A DNA stretch of 64,000 nt, from the NCBI GenBank assembly GCA_947497185.1, contig CANMFL010000005.1, positions 62,001 through 126,000 on the forward strand, read 5' to 3'. Position 1 is the first letter of the stretch. Every line of letters starts with the position of its first letter. The notes under the pieces were generated by a model that saw only the letters and a program-made list of their open reading frames with translations, searched no databases and was not told the DNA's origin. The DNA is from an uncultured Paracoccaceae bacterium (lineage in GTDB: Bacteria; Pseudomonadota; Alphaproteobacteria; Rhodobacterales; Rhodobacteraceae). Of the stretch, positions 26,384-35,707 are shown piece by piece. A program made the translations under genes and the position numbers.

Positions 26384-27148
26384 ATGACAAAAGTTGCAAT
26401 CATCACCGGCGGCCTTTCTGGCATGGGTCTCGCCATTGCGAAACGTCTTCATCAAGAGGGGACTGTGGTCTGTATCGGTGCGCGACGCGGCGCTGATCCG
26501 AAAGCTATCGCCAAGCTGCATGCGGATGTCGGCGCGCCGATTTACGTGGCTGCATTGGATGTTCGTGATAGCGAAAGCGTCGCGGGTTTTGTGCAAAACG
26601 TCATCACAGAGCATGGTGGTGTTGATATTCTGGTGAACACCGCTGGTGTCTACGAAGAAGAAGCCGTGATTGGCCATTCGGACAAGCTGTGGGATGATAC
26701 CATCGACACCAATCTGACAGGCACGTTCAAGATGATCCGCGCCGTGTTGCCGGGCATGACGGCGCAGAAATGGGGACGGATTGTCAATCTGGCCTCCGTC
26801 GCGGCCCATAACGGCATGATCAATAATGCGGCCTATTGCGCGTCAAAAGCGGGTCTTCTGGGCCTTGGCCGCTGTGTCAGTCTCGAAGGTGCGGCGCATG
26901 GCGTGACCTGCACCAGCATTAGCCCGACGTGGGTCGAGACCGAAATGCTCAAGCAATTTGTCGATCAAGAGATTGCTGACACAGGTGCTAGTCGCGCCGA
27001 AGTTCAGGCAAAATACGAAGCGTCAAATCCGCAAGGTGCGCTGGTGCAACCTTCTGAAATCGCTGATCTTGTGGCGTTTTTGGTCAGCGATGCCGGTCGT
27101 GCGATCACGATGGAAGACATTCAGGTCAACGCGAGTTCGATGTGGTAG
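26384..27148 (+). CDS. SDR family NAD(P)-dependent oxidoreductase
   Basis: 254-aa classical short-chain dehydrogenase. It shows the cofactor motif TGGLSGMG, NTAG, the catalytic Ser in VNLASVAAHNG and the YxxxK pair in YCASKAG. 3-Hydroxybutyrate dehydrogenases and several sugar or steroid SDRs share this pattern, so the substrate is open. ATG at 26384. It stands alone and converges with the adenylation-reductase gene, 7 bases apart. Whether it reduces that enzyme's aldehyde product is an attractive guess only, because the two are not co-transcribed. Confidence 0.85.
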   Translation: MTKVAIITGGLSGMGLAIAKRLHQEGTVVCIGARRGADPKAIAKLHADVGAPIYVAALDVRDSESVAGFVQNVITEHGGVDILVNTAGVYEEEAVIGHSDKLWDDTIDTNLTGTFKMIRAVLPGMTAQKWGRIVNLASVAAHNGMINNAAYCASKAGLLGLGRCVSLEGAAHGVTCTSISPTWVETEMLKQFVDQEIADTGASRAEVQAKYEASNPQGALVQPSEIADLVAFLVSDAGRAITMEDIQVNASSMW

Positions 27149-27155
27149 CGTAGGC

Positions 27156-29951
27156 TCAGCGACCAAACCGGTGGGCCAACAGGGCCGCCGGATCGCTGAT
27201 ATCTTCAAACGACAAGTCCGATATTTCGCCCCAAACCGCTGCCGCAGCTGCGTGGCCGAACCGTGAATCGGCGTGCAGGACGCGCATGTCAGCTGCAATC
27301 AAACCACGTTCTGTGGGCGACAATGGCGCTTGATCCAGCCAGTCTTGGGCTGGCAGTACATCCAAGGTATTTGGGGGAAGATCGGCGGCAGTGATCCAGC
27401 GGTCCGGCGCAAGGTTGAAATAGCGGGTGCCAGCCTCTGCGGGGACGTCGGCAAGGAACTGCGCGGCGCACCTCACGTCAATCATCCGAAATGTTAGGTC
27501 TTCAGGGATCGCACCCACCTTGGCGCAGGCCGTCATGATCGTTTCATAGATGTCGTTCGGGTTTGGTGCCTCGATTTGATAGAGCGATGGCAACCGTACA
27601 ATCGCAGATGCAACTCCGGAGGTCGCGATCATATGTTCCGCCGCAATTTTCGCCGCGCCGTACCCACCGCAATTGTCGTAAAGCGTTGTCGCATCTTCGG
27701 GGTAGGGACCGCCCGTGTCGGGGAAAACGGCGGACGTGGACGAGAACCGCAAGTCCGCGTCGGCATCCCGACAGAACTGCAAAATGTTGGATATGCCAAC
27801 TTTGGACCAATCCACCATCGTGGTCGGGTCCACGGCCAAGTTTACCATCGCCGCGCAGTGGATCACACTGCGGGTCGCGCTGCAAAATGCCTTGTATTGT
27901 GCGTTATTCAAGCCAAAACGGGAGTCTTCTAATGCCGCTGGCACCAAGATGATGCGCTCTGGATCAACGCCATGCGCTTTCGCGATCTCGCTAATCCGAT
28001 CCCATGCGTCACGCCGTTTCGCGCGGACAAGGCAGTAGATCACGTGATCGTCTGGCAGGTTTCTCGCAACGGCTGCTAGCACGTGCTGGCCTAGAAATCC
28101 GGTTGCACCTGTAATCAAAATACCGGGACGGTTAAAGTCGCCGTCGACTTGCGACACGGTGAAAGTTTCGGTCAAAATGTTGTGCAACCGATCCAGTGGA
28201 ACGTTTAAGGCAAAGTCAAAATCAACACGGCGATTGTAGGCATCCTCTAATGCCAGAACTAAATTTACAGCCATCAGAGAATCCCCGCCGTGGTCGTGGA
28301 ACGAAAGGCTTGGCTCGATCGTGGCGAGAGGGCAACCGAGCACCTTTGCGCTCTCAACTACGGATGGGCGCATGTCTGCGTCGGAAGGTGCGTCGTCCAC
28401 GATTGCGGCCACTTTCGGCAGGGATTTAAAGTCGCATTTGCCAGATACAGCATTGATCGGAATTTCGTCTAACGCGATGAAATAGCTGGGAATACAATAG
28501 GCGGGTAGTTCAGCGCGCAAGGCTTTAGCTAATGCCGCAGGTGCGCGGTTCTCGCCGTGATGTAGCCCCCAGCGTGACAGGTTTGCGGCGGTCTGATCGG
28601 CGTTGGCGCAATAGTAGAACACAAGCGCATTGCCTTGGCCTGCAACGTCTTGAATCCACGGTACGGCCTGCAAAAAACCCAAGTGAGCGTCCATTGATTC
28701 CGTCAATTCGCGGGTTTGGATACTATGGCCGCGCAGCTTGAGCATATGGGCGATGCGGCCCATCACATGGATCATCCCATCGGGCGTGACGTAGCCTTGA
28801 TCGCCTGTATCATAGAGCCGCGTGTCTTGTCCGTTCAGTGTGATTTCACGAAACCGTAGCGCGGTTTCTTCGGCCCGATTGACGTAGCCGGGGCCCAACA
28901 TGCGCGGCCCTTCAAAATGCAACAAACCGGGCTCGCCGACTTCGCATTCGGTGTCATGATCGTTCAACACAACGGCCCGCAGGTGCGGCATCGCAATCCC
29001 GACGGCACCCGAATTTCGGGCGGATGCAGCGGACACCTCTGTCATCGCAATGTCGTGAGTTTCGCAAATACTATAGAGGTTCCACAGCACCGCGTTTGGC
29101 AATTTTTCGCGGGCTGCCGCGATCAGCGCGTCGCTGACAACTTCACCGTTCAAGATAATGCGTTTCAGCGGTACGTCTTTGGTCATCGCAACAGTCGAGG
29201 CTTGCAGCGTCTTCTCCAACGCGGACGGTGTGAAAAGCATCTCGGTGACGTTGTATTCGATCAGAAAAGCGGCCAGATCGCTTGGGTTTAAAAGCTGCTG
29301 AAAGCTTGGAAAACAGACGCGCGCGCCATTGCGCAAAGGCCGGAACATTTCCCAGATCGCAAAGATATAAGAGCCGATGGTCTGACTGCTATCGTAGGGC
29401 GTGTAGGCGTCGCGCCATTCGTAGGACAGAAATGCGGCTTCTTGGGTGACGGGAATGCACTTTGGTTTGCCTGTCGTGCCAGAGGTCGCGACGATATAAA
29501 TCGCATCGTCAGCGGCGACATTTGCAGCCTCAATCGGGGCTGACGGTGCGTCGTCAGGGCCGGCGATCACATCCACGACGACCACGATGGCCTTGTTTTG
29601 CGGCAACTGGCCGTCTTTCGCAGGCTGGCACTGGAAAATCACGTCGATATCAAGTTCGGCCAAGATATTGGTTAACACATCGATCGGCATCGCAGGATCC
29701 AGATGCACAAACGGACGGCCCAAGACCAAACAAGCGGTGGTCGCGGTGGCAAACACCGTCGACGGCTTTCCGAAAACCGCGACCGATCCTGTCGTTGGCA
29801 AGTGTTGCCTTAACCGTTCAATGCAGCATCCGACTTGCCCATATGTCAGCGCGATATCCGCATCGATAAACGCGGTATGCGCCGTAAATTCACGCAACGC
29901 TCGCGCGAGTTGTTTTGGGACAGAGGCAGTGTCAGTTGCGAAGTGGGTCAA
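27156..29951 (-). CDS. Adenylation - carrier - thioester reductase enzyme (carboxylic acid reductase / NRPS-like)
   Basis: 931-aa three-domain enzyme. The adenylation domain (about 1-520) has TSGTTGKPK at 156-164, NGE, YDTGDQG near 380-386, and the AMP-domain lysine in SGKCDF (K505). The peptidyl carrier domain has HDHGGDSLMAV with phosphopantetheine Ser558. The reductase domain starts at 610 with LITGATGFLGQHVLA, a catalytic YxxxK in YGAAK (Y764, K768), and an NADPH-binding Rossmann fold. Activated acid is loaded on the carrier and released by NADPH reduction as an aldehyde or alcohol. No condensation domain is present. The start is TTG at 29951, GGAG 11 bases upstream; no ATG lies near the conserved start. 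The substrate is unknown, and no phosphopantetheinyl transferase lies nearby. Confidence 0.87.
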   Translation of the reverse strand: MTHFATDTASVPKQLARALREFTAHTAFIDADIALTYGQVGCCIERLRQHLPTTGSVAVFGKPSTVFATATTACLVLGRPFVHLDPAMPIDVLTNILAELDIDVIFQCQPAKDGQLPQNKAIVVVVDVIAGPDDAPSAPIEAANVAADDAIYIVATSGTTGKPKCIPVTQEAAFLSYEWRDAYTPYDSSQTIGSYIFAIWEMFRPLRNGARVCFPSFQQLLNPSDLAAFLIEYNVTEMLFTPSALEKTLQASTVAMTKDVPLKRIILNGEVVSDALIAAAREKLPNAVLWNLYSICETHDIAMTEVSAASARNSGAVGIAMPHLRAVVLNDHDTECEVGEPGLLHFEGPRMLGPGYVNRAEETALRFREITLNGQDTRLYDTGDQGYVTPDGMIHVMGRIAHMLKLRGHSIQTRELTESMDAHLGFLQAVPWIQDVAGQGNALVFYYCANADQTAANLSRWGLHHGENRAPAALAKALRAELPAYCIPSYFIALDEIPINAVSGKCDFKSLPKVAAIVDDAPSDADMRPSVVESAKVLGCPLATIEPSLSFHDHGGDSLMAVNLVLALEDAYNRRVDFDFALNVPLDRLHNILTETFTVSQVDGDFNRPGILITGATGFLGQHVLAAVARNLPDDHVIYCLVRAKRRDAWDRISEIAKAHGVDPERIILVPAALEDSRFGLNNAQYKAFCSATRSVIHCAAMVNLAVDPTTMVDWSKVGISNILQFCRDADADLRFSSTSAVFPDTGGPYPEDATTLYDNCGGYGAAKIAAEHMIATSGVASAIVRLPSLYQIEAPNPNDIYETIMTACAKVGAIPEDLTFRMIDVRCAAQFLADVPAEAGTRYFNLAPDRWITAADLPPNTLDVLPAQDWLDQAPLSPTERGLIAADMRVLHADSRFGHAAAAAVWGEISDLSFEDISDPAALLAHRFGR

Positions 29952-29988
29952 GGCGAATAGAACTCCGAATGCGTCGGTTAGCGATACA

Positions 29989-30093
29989 TTAACGACATAT
30001 AGGTGCTAGGCCTTCCATCACCAATACCACCGGAAATGGCAATGCACAAACGACCCAGCCCGTCGCGGTGATCTGATCGCCGTCAGACGCCAC
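29989..30093 (-). CDS. Possible 34-aa membrane peptide downstream of cueR
   Basis: A GTG start at 30093, 8 bases after the cueR stop codon and in the same direction, opens a 34-codon ORF with a hydrophobic core (GWVVCALPFPVVLVMEGLAP) flanked by polar residues. It lies between cueR and the adenylation-reductase gene. There is no clear ribosome site, so coupled translation would be needed. Kept at low confidence because short hydrophobic ORFs arise by chance. Confidence 0.2.
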   Translation of the reverse strand: MASDGDQITATGWVVCALPFPVVLVMEGLAPICR

Positions 30094-30100
30094 ATTCGCG

Positions 30101-30499
30101 TCAGGTTGTCTTAGGAAAGGTCTCCAAGGTTTTCAAAATCGGACAATCGGGACGATGATCTCCGGCGCAATCGTGCACCAACTGGGACAGGGTGTTATGG
30201 ATCGCTTGCAGATCGGTGATCTTGTTTTCGATTTGGGACAGATGGTCCTGTGCGATGGCGCGCACATCAGCACTGGCACGCGTTTGATCATCCCAAAGCG
30301 CCAGTAAATTCCGGCAATCTTCAATCGTAAAGCCAAGTGCCCGAGATCGCGCGAGAAACACCAGTTTGTGGACATCGCGCTCGCGGAAACTGCGGTAGCC
30401 ATTGGCGTCACGCAAAGGTTTGATCAATCCAATGTCTTCATAATAGCGGATGGTTTTGGGCGGCAGATTTGACTGCTTTGATGCGTCACCGATGTTCAT
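30101..30499 (-). CDS. cueR: CueR: copper(I)-responsive MerR-family regulator
   Basis: 132-aa MerR-type activator. N-terminal helix-turn-helix and wing: MNIGDASKQSNLPPKTIRYYEDIGLIKPLRDANGYR. The dimer helix follows, then a C-terminal metal loop with CAGDHRPDCPIL, the two-cysteine pattern of Cu(I)/Ag(I) sensors. It distorts promoters with a long spacer to switch on copper export. It follows copA with an 8-base gap on the same strand, so it should be co-transcribed and raise its own level, and a CueR-type operator precedes copA. Confidence 0.9.
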   Translation of the reverse strand: MNIGDASKQSNLPPKTIRYYEDIGLIKPLRDANGYRSFRERDVHKLVFLARSRALGFTIEDCRNLLALWDDQTRASADVRAIAQDHLSQIENKITDLQAIHNTLSQLVHDCAGDHRPDCPILKTLETFPKTT

Positions 30500-30507
30500 G
30501 TCGTCTC

Positions 30508-32970
30508 CTATACGCTCATTTGCGGTTTGATCCAGCGCAACCGCAACGCGTTTGTGACGACAAAGACGCTGGACAATGCCATAGCACCCGCAGCAAGCGC
30601 TGGCGATAGAAGCAGCCCGAACAGCGGATAGAACACGCCCGCCGCCACAGGGATTAACAAAGCGTTATAGCCAAAGGCCCAAAACAGGTTTTGCCGAATA
30701 TTGCGCATGGTCATCTGGCTGACATGCAGCGCATTCACCACGCCATTCAGATCGCCCGACATCAGTACGACGTCAGCGGCTTCAATCGCCACATCGGTTC
30801 CTGTACCGATCGCGACGCCTACATCTGCGCGGGCAAGTGCAGGCGCGTCATTGATCCCATCGCCGACAAAAGCGACAGTTTCGCCGTCGGCTCGCAAGGC
30901 TTCAATTGCAGTGACTTTGCCTTCGGGCAGGACTTCGGCGACGACAGTGTCGATGCCCAGTTGCGCCGCGATTGCATCTGCAGTGCCTTTGTTATCGCCG
31001 GTGATCATCGCGACTTTCAGGCCAAGCTGATGTAGCGCGGCGATGGCGGCACCCGTGCTTTGCTTGATCGGATCAGACACTGCAATTACAGCAGCAAGCT
31101 GTCCGTCGATTGCGGCAAACAGTGGTGTTTTACCTTGCTTCGCAAGGTCATCGCGCAAGTCGCTGTAAGCATCCAATGCGATACCCTCGCGGGTCATTAA
31201 CCGATCAGCGCCAATCAAAATTCTGCGATCAGAGACCGTGGCGCTGACGCCAAATCCCGTTTCCGCCGTGAACTGATCGACCTCGACGAGTTGTAACCCA
31301 TCCTGCTCGGCACGGCGCACAATCGCTTTGGCGATGGGGTGTTCCGACATAACTTCAACGGACGCAACAAGGCGGAGGACGTCGGCCTGATCGAATCCGG
31401 TGCTGATTGTCAGGTCTGTTAACTCTGGACGACCTTCGGTCAAAGTGCCGGTTTTGTCCAAGGCAACCGTCTGCACACCGCTCAATGTTTGCAACGCTTC
31501 GCCGCGCCGGAACAACACGCCCAATTCAGCACCGCGTCCTGTCCCGACCATGATCGACGTTGGCGTGGCCAAGCCCATCGCGCAGGGGCAGGCGATAATC
31601 AGCACCGCGACACCAGCAATCATTGCAAAGCTCAGCGCGGGATCGGGGCCGAACACAAGCCACGCAAGCACTGTCACAAGCGCAATCACAAGGACGGCTG
31701 GCACGAACCAAAGCGTGATCCGGTTAACCACGTCTTGGATCGGAAGTTTCGCGCCTTGCGCGTCCTCAACCATACGGATTATCTGCGCCAGCATCGTGTC
31801 GCGGCCAACTTTTGTAGCACGAATTGTCAACGCCCCGTTGCCGTTCACCGTCCCGCCGACAACCGTCGCATCGGTGGATTTCTCAACTGGTATTGGTTCG
31901 CCTGTGATCATGCTCTCGTCCACGTAGGACGTGCCTTTGGTCACAACCCCATCGACCGCAATTTTATCGCCGGGACGGGCGAGCAACAGATCATCAGCGA
32001 CAATTTTGTCGACGTCCAGCGCGATCAACTCACCGTCGCGGTAAACTTGGGCGGTCTTGGGGCTGAGGTTAACCAATTTTCGGATCGCGTCGCCTGTGCG
32101 GCCCTTTGCACGCGCCTCTAGGTAGCGGCCCAGCAAAATCAACGTGACAATGACCGCCGCCGCTTCAAAGTAAACAACGCGCGTGCCATCCGGCAGCAGC
32201 GACGGGGCGAACAACGCGACGCAAGAGAAAACCCACGCCGCACCGGACCCAAGGGCTACCAGCGAATTCATGTCGGGGGCCGCTTTGAAAAGCGCGGGCA
32301 GGCCTTTGATGTAGAATTGGCGACCCGGCCACACCATCACGATTGTCGTCAGGACAAACTGAATCGTCCAGCTGGTCCGCATCCCGACTGTATTCATGAT
32401 CCAATCGTGGACGGCAGGGACCATATGTCCGCCCATTTCTGCAATAAAGACGGGCAGGGTCAGCAGCAGTGCAACCAATGTCATTTGCTTGAGGTGAACA
32501 GCCTCTTCGGCTTTCTTTTCGCTGGCCGAAGCACCGCCACCTTCATCGGGGATCAGCGTCGCTGGATAACCTGCGGCAGTAGCGGTTTGTGCGATATCCG
32601 ACGCCCGCAATGACGTGCCAAGTACCTGTACAACCATGTCTTCTTTGGCAAGGTTTACCGCCACAGATACCACCGCGGGCAATGTCAAAACGGTCTTCTC
32701 GACACGACCAACACAAGACGCACATGACATGTTTTCGAGACGAAACCGATATGTCTGCACAGCTGCGGGATAGCCCGCCGCATCTAAAGCTGCGATGGCG
32801 TGATCAGCGGTGAAATCCTGATCAACTTCTAAAGTCGCTGTCTCGGACGCAAAGTTAACACGCGCATCCGACACACCATCCACGGCCTGTAATTCCTTTT
32901 CGACACGACCAACGCAGGACGCGCAGTTCATCGCATTCACGCCAAATGTCAGCGTAGTCAGGGTTGTCAT
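30508..32970 (-). CDS. copA: CopA: Cu(I)-translocating P-type ATPase
   Basis: 820-aa P1B-type ATPase that exports Cu(I) from the cytoplasm. It has two N-terminal heavy-metal-binding domains with CxxC at C16/C19 and C83/C86, eight membrane helices, the actuator TGEP at about 357-360, the intramembrane copper site CPC at 461-463, and the phosphorylation site DKTGTLT (D505). HP (SEHPIAKAI) and GDGIND motifs follow. Start at 32970. It is read from the CueR-type promoter at 33009-33039 and carries cueR behind it. Length is normal. Confidence 0.95.
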   Translation of the reverse strand: MTTLTTLTFGVNAMNCASCVGRVEKELQAVDGVSDARVNFASETATLEVDQDFTADHAIAALDAAGYPAAVQTYRFRLENMSCASCVGRVEKTVLTLPAVVSVAVNLAKEDMVVQVLGTSLRASDIAQTATAAGYPATLIPDEGGGASASEKKAEEAVHLKQMTLVALLLTLPVFIAEMGGHMVPAVHDWIMNTVGMRTSWTIQFVLTTIVMVWPGRQFYIKGLPALFKAAPDMNSLVALGSGAAWVFSCVALFAPSLLPDGTRVVYFEAAAVIVTLILLGRYLEARAKGRTGDAIRKLVNLSPKTAQVYRDGELIALDVDKIVADDLLLARPGDKIAVDGVVTKGTSYVDESMITGEPIPVEKSTDATVVGGTVNGNGALTIRATKVGRDTMLAQIIRMVEDAQGAKLPIQDVVNRITLWFVPAVLVIALVTVLAWLVFGPDPALSFAMIAGVAVLIIACPCAMGLATPTSIMVGTGRGAELGVLFRRGEALQTLSGVQTVALDKTGTLTEGRPELTDLTISTGFDQADVLRLVASVEVMSEHPIAKAIVRRAEQDGLQLVEVDQFTAETGFGVSATVSDRRILIGADRLMTREGIALDAYSDLRDDLAKQGKTPLFAAIDGQLAAVIAVSDPIKQSTGAAIAALHQLGLKVAMITGDNKGTADAIAAQLGIDTVVAEVLPEGKVTAIEALRADGETVAFVGDGINDAPALARADVGVAIGTGTDVAIEAADVVLMSGDLNGVVNALHVSQMTMRNIRQNLFWAFGYNALLIPVAAGVFYPLFGLLLSPALAAGAMALSSVFVVTNALRLRWIKPQMSV

Positions 32971-33008
32971 TACGTTACCTCGGTATGGATTCAGTCGTTG
33001 TTACCCAC

Positions 33009-33039
33009 CACATAGGGATTCCAGTCACTGGAGGGTCAA
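33009..33039 (-). promoter_or_regulatory. CueR-type promoter/operator of copA-cueR
   Basis: On the minus strand: TTGACC (-35, 33034-33039), then the interrupted palindrome TCCAGT-G-ACTGGA (33020-33032), then a -10-like CACATA-complement (33009-33014) with a spacer of 19 bases. MerR-family activators bind such a palindrome inside an over-long spacer. It lies 39 bases before the copA start. Confidence 0.75.
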
Positions 33040-33098
33040 GGGCTTTCCTTGATTTATCTACACAACTTTAAAACGAGTGATGACAGGGCGGTATGGCT

Positions 33099-33112
33099 TC
33101 TAGTATGCTAGA
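33099..33112. promoter_or_regulatory. Candidate operator before the sugar-acid cluster (site 1)
   Basis: TCTAG-tatg-CTAGA is a perfect 5-bp inverted repeat, 72 bases before the Gfo/Idh start. The stretch CTAGTATGCTAGATTT recurs with 13 of 16 identities, on the opposite strand, upstream of dctP (35637-35652). The TAGT-N2-RCTA shape fits a GntR-family (FadR/FCD) operator. No GntR gene is in the window. Confidence 0.5.
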
Positions 33113-33183
33113 TTTGCGGTTGGTCGAGTCGGCCTGAGCCGGTCGCGATCACATAGTTGAGTGCAGTGTGGAGGGTGTCGAAC

Positions 33184-34335
33184 ATGGACCGTAAGTTGAA
33201 AGTTCTGGTCGCTGGAACCGGTTTTGCAGGGCAAGGTCACACCGACGCATTTCGTGGGGCAGGGGCCGAGGTCGTTGGAATGGTCGGGCGCACTGACACG
33301 GTTGTGCGCGATGTGGCTGCCAAAATGAACATCCCCTACGCAGGCACAGATTGGCAGGCCGCATTAGAGGTGTGTCAGCCGGATATTGTGTCAATTGCGA
33401 CGCCAGGCGGGGCGCATGTCACGCCGATTAAGCAGGCCATTGCGTTAGGCTGCCACGTTTTCTGCGACAAACCCATAACCCATAGCGGCGAAACGGCGAT
33501 TGAATTGTACCAGCTTGCCCAGCAAAAAAGTGTCAAAACGGCCTATGCCGCCAGCTTTCGCTATTCGCCCAGCGTGCTCCACGCAAAGCGGCTGGTGTCC
33601 GAGGGCGCGATTGGCGAACCGACTGAAGTCGAAAGCATTTCCCACTTTAACCTCGATCGGAACATCCCCTTTGGTTGGTCGCACAGCAAGGCCGCCGGCG
33701 GTGGGCGGTTGAACAACAACTTCACCCATTCGCTGTCTATCGTGTCATCCGTGATCGGTGGTGAAATCCGAAAAGTTGTGGGCGATGTGCGCGATGATAT
33801 GGGCCGCGCGCCAATCGTTGAGGGTGTGCATAACTTCATGACGCGCCGTGATTTTATTCCCAAAGACCTGAGCGATCCGGCGTTGAAATGGGGCCGCAGC
33901 GACGTGGAATGGTCGTATACTGTGCTTGCGCAATTCCAAAGCAACGTCACTGCAAAACCCGTTTCGGTGTTGTTCAAACACGGAGGGCTGGTGCCGCGCT
34001 TCGCTGATGACCACATGGTTTTCTACGGGACCAAAGGCGCGATTTATCTCAAGGGGCACTATGGTTCCGGCCAGTTATCGCATTTCGGCGCGGATCAAAA
34101 ATGGACAGATTTGCTGCTGCCGGAAGATATCACTGACGCCTATCCCGATGTGCCGGGCGAGACCGAGCAATGTTGGCACTACCTCGTGCGTGAGTTTGTT
34201 CGCGACATTAACGGCGAGACCGTGGCGCCCTATCCGACCTTTGCCGAGGGCAGTCAGTACCAACAAATCATTGACCTGATCCGGTCCTCGGACAGATGGG
34301 TTGACGTGCCTTCAATTGGAAGGTTGCGCAAATGA
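33184..34335 (+). CDS. Gfo/Idh/MocA family oxidoreductase of the sugar-acid cluster
   Basis: 383-aa dehydrogenase. ATG at 33184 follows GGAGG by 9 bases; the earlier TTG at 33157 has no site. The Rossmann motif is VLVAGTGFAGQGHTDAF, and CDKPITHSGETA holds the conserved xKP lysine. KPSVLHAKRL-type helix SYRYSPS is replaced by SFRYSPSVLHAKRLV. It overlaps manD by ATGA. In this setting it probably oxidises a sugar or lactone feeding the mannonate route; the exact substrate is not evident. Confidence 0.87.
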   Translation: MDRKLKVLVAGTGFAGQGHTDAFRGAGAEVVGMVGRTDTVVRDVAAKMNIPYAGTDWQAALEVCQPDIVSIATPGGAHVTPIKQAIALGCHVFCDKPITHSGETAIELYQLAQQKSVKTAYAASFRYSPSVLHAKRLVSEGAIGEPTEVESISHFNLDRNIPFGWSHSKAAGGGRLNNNFTHSLSIVSSVIGGEIRKVVGDVRDDMGRAPIVEGVHNFMTRRDFIPKDLSDPALKWGRSDVEWSYTVLAQFQSNVTAKPVSVLFKHGGLVPRFADDHMVFYGTKGAIYLKGHYGSGQLSHFGADQKWTDLLLPEDITDAYPDVPGETEQCWHYLVREFVRDINGETVAPYPTFAEGSQYQQIIDLIRSSDRWVDVPSIGRLRK

Positions 34336-35558
34336 AGATCACTGGCGCAAAGGTATTCGTCGGCGGTCCCGGCAAGAACTACGTCACGCTCAAGATTATG
34401 ACCGATCAAGGAATCTACGGGCTGGGGGATGCGACGCTGAACAACCGCGAAACGTTGCCCGCCGCTTATCTAAACGACTATTTGATCCCCAACCTGATCG
34501 GGATGGACCCGCGCAACAGCGAAGACATCTGGCAGTTTTTCTATCGCGGTGCGTATTTTCGGCGCGGACCGATTGCGATGGCAGCTTTTGCCGCGATTGA
34601 TATGGCGCTGTGGGATATCAAAGGCAAATTGGCGAACATGCCGCTGTATCAACTGTTTGGCGGGAAAAGTCGTGATGGGGCAGTGGTTTATGCCCATGCG
34701 ACAGGGGCCGACCTAAGCGATCTGAAGGACTCGATCAGCTATTACCTTGAGCAAGGTTACAAGGCCGTGCGCGTGCAGTGCGGCATTCCGGGCATGCCAA
34801 CGGCAGGGTATGGAGTATCTGAAACCAAAGGCGATGTCGCAAATTACATCACTGATTTCACTGGCATACGGCCCAAGGTCGAGATTTGGGACACCGACCG
34901 CTACATGCGGTTCATGCCCGATGCGTTGATGGATATTCGGGACCATTTCGGGCCAGAGCTCAAAATCCTACACGATGTCCACCATAGGCTGACCCCACGT
35001 GAGGCTGCCGCCTTTGCGAAATCTGTGGAACCCGTCGGGCTATATTGGCTCGAAGATCCGACGCCCGCCGAAGACCAAGATGCGTTGAAAATGCTACGAA
35101 ACCATTCGACCGTCCCTGTGGCGATTGGCGAGGTGTTCAATTCAATTTGGGAATGTAACAAGTTGATTGAGCAGAATTTAATCGACTTCATCCGTGTCAG
35201 CGTGACCTACGCGGGCGGGATCACACATGTAAAACGCATCGTTGATCTGGCGGGGCTGCATAACGTGCGCACCGGATTTCATGGCGCGCCCAGCCATTCA
35301 CCGATCAGCATGGCGGCACAGGCGCATTTGAACGCATGGGCGCCGAACTTTGGCATTCAGGAATATCTCGTGCTGGGCACGCCGGAATGCGACGCGCTGT
35401 TTCCATCTGATCATCGTCTTGAAAACGGCATGTTCCAAGTCAGCGATGCGCCCGGACTTGGTGTCGATTTCGATGAAACCGAAGCCGAACGCTATCATTT
35501 CAAAGCCGGCAGCCACCCAATCGTGCGGCTCGAAGACGGGACCATGTGGGATTATTGA
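34332..35558 (+). CDS. manD: D-mannonate dehydratase, enolase superfamily (ManD/RspA family)
   Basis: 408-aa enzyme that removes water from D-mannonate (and in some members D-gluconate) to give 2-keto-3-deoxygluconate. The N-terminal capping domain has NYVTLKIMTDQGIYGLGDATLNNRE, and the barrel carries metal ligands Asp in HDVHH, Glu in WLEDPTP and Glu in AIGEVFN, with TGFHGAPSHSP and the C-terminal W near GTMWDY typical of ManD. Family members differ in efficiency and substrate, so mannonate versus gluconate cannot be settled here. It overlaps the Gfo/Idh gene and precedes the TRAP transporter by 149 bases. Confidence 0.88.
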   Translation: MKITGAKVFVGGPGKNYVTLKIMTDQGIYGLGDATLNNRETLPAAYLNDYLIPNLIGMDPRNSEDIWQFFYRGAYFRRGPIAMAAFAAIDMALWDIKGKLANMPLYQLFGGKSRDGAVVYAHATGADLSDLKDSISYYLEQGYKAVRVQCGIPGMPTAGYGVSETKGDVANYITDFTGIRPKVEIWDTDRYMRFMPDALMDIRDHFGPELKILHDVHHRLTPREAAAFAKSVEPVGLYWLEDPTPAEDQDALKMLRNHSTVPVAIGEVFNSIWECNKLIEQNLIDFIRVSVTYAGGITHVKRIVDLAGLHNVRTGFHGAPSHSPISMAAQAHLNAWAPNFGIQEYLVLGTPECDALFPSDHRLENGMFQVSDAPGLGVDFDETEAERYHFKAGSHPIVRLEDGTMWDY

Positions 35559-35636
35559 CCGTGTTTCTCGCGGCTTAGCCGTCCTAAGAGCGCCAACGCG
35601 ACGTAGGGGCAACGCGGAGTATTTACAAGGTTTTCA

Positions 35637-35652
35637 AAATCTGGTCTACTAG
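35637..35652. promoter_or_regulatory. Candidate operator before dctPQM (site 2)
   Basis: CTGGTCTACTAG at 35641-35652 read on the minus strand is CTAGTAGACCAG, and it extends into AGATTT. It matches the motif at 33100-33115 at 13 of 16 positions. It lies 56 bases before dctP. A shared repressor for the two halves of the cluster is the simplest reading. Confidence 0.5.
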
Positions 35653-35707
35653 TCTTCAACATGATCGTTTTGCAACTTGCGGACGATAAAGTTCTGGGAG
35701 GAAACTT

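Noticed and set aside
28917..29291. Plus-strand ORFs within the adenylation-reductase gene
   Set aside because: Antisense to conserved A-domain motifs; no start signal.
31489..32121. A 210-codon plus-strand ORF inside copA
   Set aside because: Antisense to conserved ATPase motifs; no ribosome site.
33157..33183. Longer start for the Gfo/Idh gene at TTG 33157
   Set aside because: GGAGG at 33170-33174 sits correctly for the ATG at 33184 and would be inside the longer reading frame.
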